Shown piece after piece: positions 49,095-58,036 of a stretch of DNA of 64,000 nucleotides (its first letter is position 1; the number at the start of each line of letters is the position of its first letter). A model generated the notes under the pieces. That model was not told where the DNA came from, ran no database searches, and saw only the letters and a program-made list of their open reading frames with translations. Source of the DNA: Bradyrhizobium canariense (GTDB lineage Bacteria > Pseudomonadota > Alphaproteobacteria > Rhizobiales > Xanthobacteraceae); the NCBI RefSeq assembly GCF_900105125.1, contig NZ_LT629750.1:5731001-5795000 (forward strand), written 5' to 3'. Position numbers and translations under genes: made by a program.

Positions 49095-50888
49095 ATGGCA
49101 TCTCTCGACGCGGTTAGTCTGACAATCCTTCTCGGCGCCGTTCTGGTGATGGCCGGCATCCTGTCGAGCCTGCTCGCCTTGCGGTTCGGCGCGCCCTTGC
49201 TGCTGGTGTTCTTGCTGATCGGCATGGTGGCCGGCGATTCCGGCCCGGGCCGGCTTAGTTTCGACGACGTCCGCACCACCTATCTGGTCGGCTCGGTGGC
49301 GCTGGCGCTGATTCTGTTCGATGGCGGTTTAAAAACGCGGTTCCAAAGCATCCGCGCGGTGTTGGCGCCATCGATGGTGCTGGCGACGGTCGGCGTGCTG
49401 CTGACGGCCTTGATCACGGCGCCGGTCGCCAAATATGCGCTTGATCTGAACTGGATCGAGGCGCTGCTGGTGGGAGCCGTGGTGGCGTCGACGGACGCGG
49501 CGGCGGTGTTCCTGCTGGTGCATGCGCAGGGCCTGCGGCTGCGGCCGCGCGTCGGCGCGACGCTGGAGGTCGAATCCGGCACCAACGATCCGTTCGCGGT
49601 GTTTCTCACGCTGATGCTGGTCGAGCTGATTTCAAGCGGCGCCAGTTCGTTCTGGCATGTCGCGCTTGAATTTGGCCGCGAGGCCATGTTCGGCGCCATT
49701 GTCGGCGTGATCGGCGGCCGGCTCGTGGTGCTGGCGCTCAATCGGGTGGCGCTGCCGCAGGGCCTGCATGCGCCGTTCGTCGCCACCGCGGCCCTGGTGA
49801 TTTTCGGCAGCGCGCAGATCGCGCACGCCTCGGGCTTTCTCGCGGTCTATCTCGCCGGCATCATCATCGGCAACAGACCTACCCGCGCGCATAATTCGGT
49901 GGTCACGTTTCTCGATGCCGCGACCTGGCTGGCGCAGATCGTGATGTTCGTCCTGCTCGGCCTTCTGGTCTCGCCGCAGCGGTTGGTGAGCAGCGCCGTG
50001 CCGGCGGTGATCGTCGCGCTATCGCTGATGCTGGTGGCGCGGCCGATTGCGGTATTTTTCTGCCTGGCGCCGTTTCGCTTCAACTGGCGGGAAAAGATCT
50101 TCATCGCCTGGACCGGCTTGCGCGGCGCGGTGGCGATCTTTCTGGCGTCGATCCCGATGCTGGTCGGGCTGTCGAAGGCGTATCTCTATTTCGACGTCGC
50201 CTTTGTCGTCGTCATCATCTCGCTGCTGCTGCAGGGCTGGACGCTGGCGGCAGCAGCGCGCCGTCTTCACGTGGCGCTGCCGCGCTCGGACCGTGGGCCG
50301 CGGCGTGTCGAGCTCGATCTGCCCGGCCAACTCGAGCAGCAACTGGTCGGCTATTCAGTCCGTCCCAAAAGCCTGTTTTTCCGGCGCGGGCTGATCCCCT
50401 CCTGGTCGAAGCCGACGCTGGTCATTCGCGACCAGCGCATTCTCTCGCCCGCCGAAGCCGATCCCGTCGCCGCCGGCGACTATATCTATCTGCTGGCGCC
50501 GCCGGAAAAGGCCGAGGCGCTCGACCGCTTCTTCGTCGACATGGCGCCGAGCAGCGCGCCCGATCCGCATCTGCTCGGCGATTTCATGGTGTCGGGCGAG
50601 CACACGCTGGGTGAACTGGCCGAGATCTATGGCGTGACCGTGGATACGGAGCAGTCCAAGCTCACACTCTCGGATTATTTCGACGTCCATCTCGATCACG
50701 CGCCGAAGGAAGGCGCGACGCTGGCGCTCGACTCCATCGTCCTGGTGGCGCGCAATCTCAGCGGCGGCAGGGTCAACGTCGTCGGCCTTCGTCTGCCGGA
50801 AGAGGAAGAGGAGGCCGGGCATCTGACGCGGATGGCGTCGCTCAAGCGCAAGCTGTCGGAGATATGGTCGTCGGTGGCGGGAACTTAG
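49095..50888 (+). CDS. Potassium/proton antiporter, CPA1 NhaP2/CvrA type
   Basis: A 597-residue antiporter. Residues 1-390 form the 12-13 helix Na_H_exchanger domain, with LFDGGLKTRF, VASTDAAAVFLLVHAQGLRL, LEVESGTNDPFAVFLTLMLV (the ND pair) and WTGLRGAVAIFLASIPML. The cytoplasmic part has a TrkA-C-like segment (RDQRILSPAEADPVAAGDYI) and a CorC/HlyC-like C-terminal domain (GATLALDSIVLVARNLSGG). This order is that of K+/H+ antiporter NhaP2/CvrA. It exchanges K+ for H+ and so shares an osmotic/ion role with the divergent MscS gene. Confidence 0.93.
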   Translation: MASLDAVSLTILLGAVLVMAGILSSLLALRFGAPLLLVFLLIGMVAGDSGPGRLSFDDVRTTYLVGSVALALILFDGGLKTRFQSIRAVLAPSMVLATVGVLLTALITAPVAKYALDLNWIEALLVGAVVASTDAAAVFLLVHAQGLRLRPRVGATLEVESGTNDPFAVFLTLMLVELISSGASSFWHVALEFGREAMFGAIVGVIGGRLVVLALNRVALPQGLHAPFVATAALVIFGSAQIAHASGFLAVYLAGIIIGNRPTRAHNSVVTFLDAATWLAQIVMFVLLGLLVSPQRLVSSAVPAVIVALSLMLVARPIAVFFCLAPFRFNWREKIFIAWTGLRGAVAIFLASIPMLVGLSKAYLYFDVAFVVVIISLLLQGWTLAAAARRLHVALPRSDRGPRRVELDLPGQLEQQLVGYSVRPKSLFFRRGLIPSWSKPTLVIRDQRILSPAEADPVAAGDYIYLLAPPEKAEALDRFFVDMAPSSAPDPHLLGDFMVSGEHTLGELAEIYGVTVDTEQSKLTLSDYFDVHLDHAPKEGATLALDSIVLVARNLSGGRVNVVGLRLPEEEEEAGHLTRMASLKRKLSEIWSSVAGT

Positions 50889-50986
50889 CGCGCTATGTCT
50901 GCTGTTGAGGAATGGCCGGACTATCCTTAGTCTAGCCGAAAGGTCGATGAACGGCCTCGCGGTGGAAACGCAGGAGAAATATAACC

Positions 50987-51916
50987 ATGCCCGGCTCGCT
51001 GGATGACCAACTTGGCTTTGCACCTGACTACGATTCCCCAATCCCCTATATGCAGCGGACCCGCGATTATTACACCGCGATCGGCTACACCACGCCCTAC
51101 CGCTGGGCGCATTATGTCGACGCCCCGTTCCAGCCGCTGAAAAAGCCGCTTTCACAATCGCGCGTGACGATCGTCACCACCGCCGCTCCCTATGATCCGG
51201 CGAAGGGCGATCAGGGCCCGGGTGCCGCGTATAACGGCGGCGCCAAGTTCTACAAGGTTTATGACGGCGACACCTCGAAGCCGCACGATTTGCGGATCTC
51301 GCATATCGGCTACGACCGCAAGCACACGTCGGCGACCGACAGCGGCACCTGGTTTCCGCTGCCGCAGCTCCTGAAGGCGGCAGCTTCGGGGCGGGTCCGC
51401 GAAGTCGCGCCGCGCTTCTTCGGCGCGCCGACCAATCGCAGTCACCGCGTCACCATCGACGTCGATGCCCCGGAAATCCTGGCCTGCTGCCTTGCCGACA
51501 AGGTCGATGTCGCCGTGCTGGTGCCGAATTGTCCGGTGTGCCACCAGACTTCCGCCCTCGTTGCCCGTCACCTCGAAGCCAATGGCATTCCCACGGTGGT
51601 GATGGGATGCGCCAAGGACATCATCGAGCACGCTTCCGTGCCGCGCTTCCTGTTCAGCGATTTCCCGCTCGGTAACTCCGCCGGCAAGCCGCATGATATC
51701 GAGTCGCAGACGCTGACGCTTGAACAGGCGCTGGGTCTGCTGGAGCACGCCTCCGGCGCACGCACCACGATGCAGTCGCCGCTGCGCTGGAGCGAGGATG
51801 CTTCCTGGAAGCTCGACTACAACAACATCGCGCAGATGAGCCCGGAAGAACTGGCGCGGCGCCGCGCCGAATTCGACAAGCAGAAAGAAATCGCGCGGGG
51901 CAACAGAGCCGCCTGA
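50987..51916 (+). CDS. GrdB-like protein (glycine/sarcosine/betaine reductase selenoprotein B family) without selenocysteine
   Basis: A 309-residue protein I place, with moderate confidence, in the GRDB family (PF07355): the segment KVDVAVLVPNCPVCHQTSAL matches the redox region, but with Cys182 and Cys185 and no UGA codon, so it is not a selenoprotein. Other blocks are GDTSKPHDLRISHIGYDRKH and GIPTVVMGCAKDIIEHASVP. The start has GGAGAAATATAACC upstream. The CaiB-type CoA-transferase gene follows after 59 bp on the same strand. Reductases of this kind act on amine or thiol substrates in anaerobes; the reaction of the aerobic relatives is unknown. Confidence 0.6.
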   Translation: MPGSLDDQLGFAPDYDSPIPYMQRTRDYYTAIGYTTPYRWAHYVDAPFQPLKKPLSQSRVTIVTTAAPYDPAKGDQGPGAAYNGGAKFYKVYDGDTSKPHDLRISHIGYDRKHTSATDSGTWFPLPQLLKAAASGRVREVAPRFFGAPTNRSHRVTIDVDAPEILACCLADKVDVAVLVPNCPVCHQTSALVARHLEANGIPTVVMGCAKDIIEHASVPRFLFSDFPLGNSAGKPHDIESQTLTLEQALGLLEHASGARTTMQSPLRWSEDASWKLDYNNIAQMSPEELARRRAEFDKQKEIARGNRAA

Positions 51917-51975
51917 CGCGCCATCAAACAACAGGAAACAAAAAACAAGAATAATGCCATCAGGAGGATAGCCGC

Positions 51976-53169
51976 GTGACCCGACCGTTCGAAGGCGTGA
52001 AGATTCTCGACTTCACGCAGGTGCTGGCTGGCCCCTATGCGAGCTACCAGCTCGCATTGCTTGGTGCCGACGTCATCAAGGTGGAGCGGCGCGAAGGTGA
52101 GGACATGCGCCGCACTCCGTTGAGCCGCGAATGGGCGGATCGCGGTCTCGCTCCTGGCTGGCAGGCGATCAACGGCAACAAACGCAGCCTGACGCTCGAT
52201 CTGCAGAAGCCGGAGGCGATCACCATCGTCAGGCAGCTCGCGGCCCAGGCCGACGTGGTGATGGAAAATTTCCGTCCCGGCGTGATGGACAAGCTTGGAA
52301 TAGGTTATGCGGCACTCTCGGCGGTTAACCCGAGGCTGATCTATTGCGCGATCTCGGGCTTTGGCCAGACCGGTCCGGAGCGTCTCGGCGCGGGCTATGA
52401 CGGCAAGATCCAGGCGATGTCGGGCATCATGGCGATCACAGGCCACGAGGAGACCGGGCCAACGCGCGCCGGCTTCGCGGTCTGCGACGTGCTGTCCGGC
52501 GCCACCGCGGCGTTCGGCGTATCGAGCGCGCTGTTCCAGCGCACCCACACCGGCAAGGGGCAGATGGTCGACGTCTCCATGCTCGAGGCGACGCTGGCGT
52601 TCCTGTCGGGGCAGGTCGCCGATTACGCCGTGGCCGGCCATCGTCAGCAATTGTCCGGCAATCAGGCCGTGAGCCGCAGGCCAACCGCCAACCTGTTTCG
52701 GGCGGGCGAAGGCTATTTGTTGCTCGCCGTGAACAGCGAAAAGCAATACCGGTCGCTGATGACCGCGCTCGGACGCGCCGACGCGCTGGAAGATCCGCGC
52801 TTTGCCGATTGGTTCGCGCGGCAGGAAAATGAGCCAGCGCTGCGCGCCATCATCGAGGAAGCGCTGTCGAGAAAGGATCCGCGCGAGTGGGAGAAGATCC
52901 TCGAGGCGGCAGGCGCACCTTGCGCCAGCATCTGGAAGGTCGAGGAGGTGATCGATCACCCGCAGATAGCGGCACGCCGCGCCGTGCAGGAGATCGATAC
53001 GCCCTATGGCCGCCTGCGCTTTGCCGGCAGCGGCTTCCAGCTTGCGCATGGCGGCGGCAGGCTCGATCGCATGGCGCCCGAACTCAGCGCCCATACCGAC
53101 GAGGTGCTGATCTCGCTCGGCTACGATACAAACGCGATCGCGGATTTGCGCGCGCGTGAAATCGTCTGA
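51976..53169 (+). CDS. CaiB/BaiF-type (family III) CoA-transferase
   Basis: A 397-residue CoA-transferase. It begins GVKILDFTQVLAGPYASYQL with the class motif, then ADVIKVERREGEDMR, NGNKRSLTLDLQKPEA and MENFRPGVMDKLGIGY. The catalytic Asp is in the GYDGKIQAMSGIMAITG block (about residue 138), and AMLEATLAF-like VSMLEATLAFLSGQV follows. It moves CoA between carboxylic acids without free acyl-AMP. GTG 51976 has AGGAGGATA upstream. It is linked to the GrdB-like gene; together they may activate and reduce or cleave an unknown acid. Confidence 0.93.
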   Translation: MTRPFEGVKILDFTQVLAGPYASYQLALLGADVIKVERREGEDMRRTPLSREWADRGLAPGWQAINGNKRSLTLDLQKPEAITIVRQLAAQADVVMENFRPGVMDKLGIGYAALSAVNPRLIYCAISGFGQTGPERLGAGYDGKIQAMSGIMAITGHEETGPTRAGFAVCDVLSGATAAFGVSSALFQRTHTGKGQMVDVSMLEATLAFLSGQVADYAVAGHRQQLSGNQAVSRRPTANLFRAGEGYLLLAVNSEKQYRSLMTALGRADALEDPRFADWFARQENEPALRAIIEEALSRKDPREWEKILEAAGAPCASIWKVEEVIDHPQIAARRAVQEIDTPYGRLRFAGSGFQLAHGGGRLDRMAPELSAHTDEVLISLGYDTNAIADLRAREIV

Positions 53170-53239
53170 GCAGAGACGGCGCTCCGGCTTCTTTCCTCGG
53201 GATGATTTTGCCGCTGTCGCAAATCGCGACGTTGGATAT

Positions 53240-54442
53240 TCATATCAGTTGCGACAGGGTGCCGGCGCTGGCCAAGAGCACCACCACGATCCACGGGGCC
53301 ACTTTCCAAACGGTGAGGAGCAGGAAGCCCGCGAGCGCGAGCGCAAAATCGCGCGGTGCCAGGACCGCACTGGTCCAGACCGGGTTATAGAGGGCCGCAG
53401 CGAGAATGCCGACCACGGCTGCGTTGGCGCCGCGCATCGCGGCCTGAGCGGCGGGGCGCGTCCGCATCGCATCCCAGAACGGTAAGCTGCCATAAACGAG
53501 CAGCATGCCCGGGAGGAGAAGCGCGACGAGCGCAATGGCCGCACCAGCAACGCCATTTGGCGCAGGCCCGATTACTGCGCCGAGATAGGCCGCGAATGTG
53601 AAGAGCGGCCCCGGTACCGCTTGCGCCAGTCCATAGCCTGCGAGGAAGGCCTCGTTGGTGACCCATCCCGGCGACACCACCTGAGCCTGAAGCAGAGGCA
53701 GCACGACATGGCCGCCACCAAAGACCAGCGCGCCCGATCGGTAGAACGCGTCGAACAAGGCGAGCCCTTGAGAATGGGTCGCGGTGGCGACGACCGGCGG
53801 GATCAGGAGAAACGCCGTGAAGAGAATCAGCGCGACGGCACCACCCCGCCGGGTGACCGGAAAATTCAGATGCCCGGAAACCGGCGCGACGTCTGCCCGG
53901 CAGAACCAAAGGCCGGCGCATGCCCCGAGCGCGATCGCTGCGATCTGCCCGAACGATCCGGCGATGAAGACAACGATCGCGATCGCGGCAAGTGCGATTG
54001 CCGCGCGGGCGCGATCGGGGGTGAGGGTTCGCGACATGCCCCAGATGGCCTGTGCGACGACCGCGACAGCGACGAGCTTGAGGCCATGCAGGAAACCTTC
54101 GGCAACGGGTCCTGTGAATGCGGCTGCGCTCATCGCAAAGCCGAACAGGATCAGGGCCGATGGCATGGTGAAGGCGAACCACGCAGCCAGGCCGCCCAGA
54201 AGGCCATTGCCCCTGAGAACACCGAGGGAAAAGCCGACCTGGCTGGAGGCTGGTCCCGGCAGAAACTGACAGAGCGCGACCAGATCACCATAGGCGGTCT
54301 CGTCGAGCCATTGGCGCCGTACCACCAGTTCATCCCGGAAGTAGCCGAGATGGGCGATGGGGCCGCCGAAAGATGTCAGGCCCAGCTTCAAGAATGCGGT
54401 AAAGACCTCGCTCAGGCGGCCCTTGGGAGCATCGTCGTTCAT
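53240..54442 (-). CDS. chrA: Chromate efflux transporter ChrA
   Basis: A 400-residue inner-membrane protein of the CHR family with two homologous halves. Half one has FLKLGLTSFGGPIAHLGYFR, ALCQFLPGPASSQVGFSLG; half two has FYRSGALVFGGGHVVLPLLQ and GYGLAQAVPGPLFTFAAYLG. The repeated GGP/GGGH and P-G-P segments are diagnostic. It exports chromate (CrO4 2-). It lies 22 bp after the padR gene on the same strand, so the two form an operon. The start is ATG 54442. Confidence 0.93.
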   Translation of the reverse strand: MNDDAPKGRLSEVFTAFLKLGLTSFGGPIAHLGYFRDELVVRRQWLDETAYGDLVALCQFLPGPASSQVGFSLGVLRGNGLLGGLAAWFAFTMPSALILFGFAMSAAAFTGPVAEGFLHGLKLVAVAVVAQAIWGMSRTLTPDRARAAIALAAIAIVVFIAGSFGQIAAIALGACAGLWFCRADVAPVSGHLNFPVTRRGGAVALILFTAFLLIPPVVATATHSQGLALFDAFYRSGALVFGGGHVVLPLLQAQVVSPGWVTNEAFLAGYGLAQAVPGPLFTFAAYLGAVIGPAPNGVAGAAIALVALLLPGMLLVYGSLPFWDAMRTRPAAQAAMRGANAAVVGILAAALYNPVWTSAVLAPRDFALALAGFLLLTVWKVAPWIVVVLLASAGTLSQLI

Positions 54443-54464
54443 ACGTGGGCACCGGCCATCAGCC

Positions 54465-54767
54465 TCATCGCCTCATCGCTTCGCCGGTGAACTCCCGAAC
54501 CCGGACCTTCGCCAAAGTGAGCCCTTGTTTGCCCAGTCTGGTTGCCTTGTAGAGTTTTCGCCCGACGCGCCCTTCGCGCTGCACGCGCGAAGTCAGATAG
54601 CCCTTCCGTTCCATCGCGTGAAGCATCGGATACAGAGTTCCCGGGCTGAGCCGATAGCCGTGCCGCGCCAACTCGTCGATCATCCACTGGCCATAGATTT
54701 CCTGCTCTGCCGCATGATGCAGGATATGCAGCCGGATAAAGCCGGTGAGCAGATCGTTGAACTTCAT
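54465..54767 (-). CDS. PadR family transcriptional regulator
   Basis: A 100-residue winged-helix protein. The recognition core is YGQWMIDELARHGYRLSPGT and LYPMLHAMERKGYLTSRVQR, followed by KLYKATRLGKQGL. The short form without a long C-terminal domain is PadR-s1-like. It is followed by chrA, a pairing found in several chromate loci, so it probably represses chrA until chromate or an oxidative signal is present. A perfect palindrome lies 27 bp upstream of its start (54794-54812), a likely operator. Confidence 0.92.
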   Translation of the reverse strand: MKFNDLLTGFIRLHILHHAAEQEIYGQWMIDELARHGYRLSPGTLYPMLHAMERKGYLTSRVQREGRVGRKLYKATRLGKQGLTLAKVRVREFTGEAMRR

Positions 54768-54793
54768 TGCCCGGATTCATGCGATTGGGCCTG

Positions 54794-54812
54794 GATATCG
54801 ATAAACGATATC
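54794..54812. promoter_or_regulatory. Candidate PadR operator upstream of padR-chrA
   Basis: A perfect inverted repeat GATATCG - ATAAA - CGATATC, 27 bp before the padR start and 209 bp before the multicopper oxidase start. Size and symmetry suit a dimeric winged-helix regulator. It could control both divergent units. Confidence 0.5.
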
Positions 54813-55020
54813 GGGAACCGATACTGAAGCCAAGCGTTTCCGGGCATGGCGTAAACTCGAGGGAGACCTTGATGGCTTCGGTATCCGACAGTACGGACGA
54901 ACCACAACGGCGCGCGTTGGTCTGTTCTGATGAAAATCCCCGTTTATGACAGCGTTCGGTCCAGACTATCGCATTCCACAGTGCGGCTGGTCGGCTTGGT
55001 CCGTCGCGCGGAGGCTTCTC

Positions 55021-56523
55021 ATGACGATTGATCGCCGCCGGTTGCTGCAAGCTTGGGGAGTTACAGCACTCTCGGCGACGCTCCCGAAATTGGTCCGTGC
55101 CCAGTCTTCCGGTAGCCCGTCCGTATTGCCCCAAGGCGCATCCCAAGGCGCGTCTCAAGGCGCAGCAGATCAGACGATCCGGATTGGCAATGGGCTGGTT
55201 GAATTGGCGCCGGATCGCATCATTTCCACCACCATTTATAACGGGCAGTTTCCCGGGCCGCTGCTGCGCTTCAAGGAGGGCCAGCAGGTCGTCGTCGATA
55301 TCCACAACGACACCGATACGCCGGAGCAGTTGCATTGGCATGGGCAGACCGTACCGGTCGACGTGGACGGAGCCTCAGAAGAGGGGACACCGTTCATTCC
55401 GGCCCGCGGTATGCGCCGCATCAGCTTTACGCCGGGGCCTGCGGGACTGCGTTTCTATCACACGCATCTCACGCCCGACGCTGATCTGTCCGCCGGACAA
55501 TATGGCGGGCAAGTAGGGACCGTTTACATCGAGCCGAAGCAAGAGCCCGGTCGCTACGATCGCGAAGTGTTTCTGATGCTCAAGGAATTCCAGCCGGCGC
55601 TTAGTCGCGGCGGCGATATGGCGATGGACTTTCTGGCTCCCGCAACTCGAGTCAAGACTCTCGAAGAGGCGGGCGAGTCCGCGATGAGCGCTTCGTTGGC
55701 CAAGGGAATGCCGCACGGTTTCGAGGTCGGTTATGGCCTGTTCTCCATCAATGGCCGCATGTTGGGTCACGGCGATCCTATTCGCGTCAAGGCCGGGGAA
55801 CGTGTCCTGTTTCACATCGTCAATGGCAGCGCGACCGAAATCCGCAGCCTGGCTTTACCGGGGCACAGCTTTGAGGTGATCGCGTTGGACGGCAATCCCG
55901 TCCCGACATCGGCGCAAGTGCCGGTCCTGTGGCTAGGGACCGCGGAACGTATATCGGCGGTCGTGGAGATGAATCATCCCGGGGTATGGGTAATGGGCGA
56001 TTTGGCGGACGACGATCGCTCGAGGGGCATGGGTATCGTCATCGAATATGCCGGCAAAACCGGAAAGCCAAAATGGAGCAAGCCGGCTCCGTTCAAATGG
56101 GATTACACGCGCTTCGGAAAATCTGGCCATAACGCGCAAGCGCCAGATGAAACCATCGAGATGACCTTCACCAAGAACAACGCCGCCGACCAAGGCTTCA
56201 ACGAATGGCGCATCAACGACGTGGCGTTCTCGATGGACAAAATGGAGCCGATGTTTCGTCTGCGCCAGGGGAAGCGCTATCGGCTACGCATGAGCAATGC
56301 CAGCGACGATATACATCCGGTCCATCTGCACCGTCACAGTTTCGAACTGATCCGGATTGCAGGCAAAACCACCGGTGGGATCATGAAGGATGTCGTCATG
56401 CTGGGCGGCTATCAGCAAGCGGAAGTCGACTTTGTGGCGGACAATCCCGGCCGAACCCTGTTTCACTGTCATCAGCAGTTGCATATGGACTTCGGTTTTA
56501 TGGCGCTGTTCGATTACGTTTAG
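55021..56523 (+). CDS. Multicopper oxidase, Tat-exported
   Basis: A 500-residue three-domain laccase-like protein. The N-terminus has a Tat-type signal (DRRRLLQAWGVTALSATLPK, twin Arg). Copper ligands are visible in all four motifs: LHWHGQTVPVD, RFYHTHLTPD, HPVHLHRHSFELIRI and LFHCHQQLHMDFGFM. The His-rich type 2/3 sites are complete, and the type 1 axial position is in the HMDFGFM part. It oxidises phenols or metals, including Cu(I), in the periplasm using O2. ATG 55021 has GGAGG upstream. A short GCATCCCAAGGC-type tandem (55138-55167) encodes QGAS repeats after the signal. Confidence 0.92.
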   Translation: MTIDRRRLLQAWGVTALSATLPKLVRAQSSGSPSVLPQGASQGASQGAADQTIRIGNGLVELAPDRIISTTIYNGQFPGPLLRFKEGQQVVVDIHNDTDTPEQLHWHGQTVPVDVDGASEEGTPFIPARGMRRISFTPGPAGLRFYHTHLTPDADLSAGQYGGQVGTVYIEPKQEPGRYDREVFLMLKEFQPALSRGGDMAMDFLAPATRVKTLEEAGESAMSASLAKGMPHGFEVGYGLFSINGRMLGHGDPIRVKAGERVLFHIVNGSATEIRSLALPGHSFEVIALDGNPVPTSAQVPVLWLGTAERISAVVEMNHPGVWVMGDLADDDRSRGMGIVIEYAGKTGKPKWSKPAPFKWDYTRFGKSGHNAQAPDETIEMTFTKNNAADQGFNEWRINDVAFSMDKMEPMFRLRQGKRYRLRMSNASDDIHPVHLHRHSFELIRIAGKTTGGIMKDVVMLGGYQQAEVDFVADNPGRTLFHCHQQLHMDFGFMALFDYV

Positions 56524-56564
56524 TGCAAGCCTGCTCAAGCTTGGCCCCTGCGCCACCCAGGATA

Positions 56565-57245
56565 TCAATCCGGCGAGCGGACGACCGGCAAAACCTTGAC
56601 GCCGCCGAACGCGGTGATGCGCCCGCCGCGGAGCATCACGATCTGCGTCGCCAACTGGCGCAATTCTGCGGCGTCATGGCTGACATAGACCATGGGAATT
56701 CCGGCCTCGTCGCGCAACCGCACCAGATAGGGCAGAATTTCCAGTTTCCGCCCCTCGTCCAAAGCGCCCAGCGGCTCGTCCAGCAGCAGCAATCTTGGCT
56801 TCGACAGCAGCGCGCGCCCAAAGGCAACCCGCTGGCGTTCGCCGCCCGAGAGCTGCCCTGGACGGCGGTTCAAGAGGCTACCGATATCAAGCAAGTCGAC
56901 GACGCGCGTCCGTTGCGCGGGATCGTCGGCCAGACGATTCATGCGCCGGCCGTAGTCGAGATTGTGGCTCACGTCGAGATGCGGGAACAGCCGCGCATCC
57001 TGGAACACATAGCCGATGCGCCGGCGATGCGGCGGGACGTGGATGCGCGCGGCCGTGTCGTCGAGCGTCTCGCCGTCGATGGCGATGGTGCCGCGGTCCG
57101 GCCGCACCAATCCCGCGATGATGTTGATCAGCGAGGTCTTGCCGGCGCCCGATGCGCCGAACAGCCCGGTGACCCGGCCTTCGCTCGTGAACGAGGCCTC
57201 CAGCAGGAATTCGCCGTGCTGCTTTGAAACGTCGACGCGCAGCAT
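56565..57245 (-). CDS. modC: Molybdate ABC transporter ATP-binding protein, short form lacking the Mop domain
   Basis: A 226-residue ATPase: FGASGAGKTSLINIIAG (Walker A), VFQDARLFPHLDVSHNLDYG (Q-loop), LSGGERQRVAFGRALL (signature), LLLLDEPLGALD (Walker B) and YVSHDAAELRQLA (switch His). The DARLFPHLDV and LDYGRR segments mark ModC. The usual C-terminal molybdenum-binding TOBE/Mop domain (residues about 290-350) is missing; a free Mop protein is encoded at the head of this operon instead. Last gene; start ATG 57245, with a 2-bp gap after modB. An out-of-frame extension further upstream runs over modB and is not coding. Confidence 0.94.
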   Translation of the reverse strand: MLRVDVSKQHGEFLLEASFTSEGRVTGLFGASGAGKTSLINIIAGLVRPDRGTIAIDGETLDDTAARIHVPPHRRRIGYVFQDARLFPHLDVSHNLDYGRRMNRLADDPAQRTRVVDLLDIGSLLNRRPGQLSGGERQRVAFGRALLSKPRLLLLDEPLGALDEGRKLEILPYLVRLRDEAGIPMVYVSHDAAELRQLATQIVMLRGGRITAFGGVKVLPVVRSPD

Positions 57246-57247
57246 CG

Positions 57248-57943
57248 TCAATTTCCGTGCAGGCGCCGCAAAGCGCGTCGCGAGAACCATTCGGACGCAA
57301 CCAGCGCCCCTGTTGCGAGCACAATCGAAACCGCCACCAGCCGCAGCGCCGCCGCATCGCCATCCGGTGTCTGGGTCAGCGAATAGATCGCCGATGAAAT
57401 GGTCTGGGTCTCGCCCGGAATATTCGACACGAAAGTAATGGTCGCGCCGAATTCGCCGATCGCCTTGGCAAAGCCAAGCACCATGCCGGCCAGCACGCCT
57501 GGCAGCGCCAGCGGCAAAGTGACGGTCAGGAACACACGCCAGGGCGCCGCGCCCAGCGTGGCCGCCGCCTGTTCCAGCTTTCGATCCACCGCCTCGATCG
57601 ATAGCCGCATCGGCCGCACCAGCAACGGAAACGACATGATTCCGCAGGCAAGCGCCGCACCGGTCCAGCGAAATGCGAAGACGATGCCGAGATGATCGGC
57701 GAGCCATGCGCCGACCAGGCCGCGCCGGCCGAATGTCAGCAGCAGCAGATAGCCGGTGACCACCGGCGGCAGCACCAGCGGCAAATAGATCAGTGCATCG
57801 AGGAGCGCCTTGCCCCAGAAATCACGCCGTGCCAGCAGCCATGCCACGCCAATTCCGAGCGGGGTTGCGACCAGCGTCGCAACCGTGGCAACCCGCAGCG
57901 AAAGCTGGATCGCCGTCCACTCCGTCGGCGAAATATCGAACAC
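57248..57943 (-). CDS. modB: Molybdate ABC transporter permease
   Basis: A 231-residue permease with five to six membrane segments. The start region SPTEWTAIQLSLRVATVATL and the loop EQAAATLGAAPWRVFLTVTL with ALPGVLAGMVLGFAKAIGEFG are diagnostic of ModB. The start is GTG 57943, which falls inside the outer base of the large hairpin 57942-58017, and no good ribosome site is seen in front of it. A 168-bp gap separates it from modA, so its translation may depend on how these hairpins fold. Confidence 0.94.
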   Translation of the reverse strand: MFDISPTEWTAIQLSLRVATVATLVATPLGIGVAWLLARRDFWGKALLDALIYLPLVLPPVVTGYLLLLTFGRRGLVGAWLADHLGIVFAFRWTGAALACGIMSFPLLVRPMRLSIEAVDRKLEQAAATLGAAPWRVFLTVTLPLALPGVLAGMVLGFAKAIGEFGATITFVSNIPGETQTISSAIYSLTQTPDGDAAALRLVAVSIVLATGALVASEWFSRRALRRLHGN

Positions 57944-58017
57944 TAGCGCCCGTTTCCGAAGTTCGTATGCAATCGCGGTTCCTCTGTTACGAACTTCGGA
58001 AACAAAAGGGCGCTAGT
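57942..58017. repeat. Large bulged hairpin over the modB start codon
   Basis: Left arm 57942-57967 and right arm 57988-58017. ACTAGCGCCC pairs with GGGCGCTAGT, and GTTTCCGAAGTTCGTA pairs with TACGAACTTCGGAAAC; four extra bases (AAAA) in the right arm form a bulge. Loop 20 nt. Shares the GAAGTTC/GAACTTC core with the hairpin at 58037-58104. Confidence 0.8.
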
Positions 58018-58036
58018 AAAAGTCAATACTTCCAGA

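Noticed and set aside
56565..57707. Possible ModB-ModC fusion frame of 380 codons
   Set aside because: The N-terminal part is an out-of-frame reading of modB; the real modC begins at 57245 with its own start 2 bp after modB.
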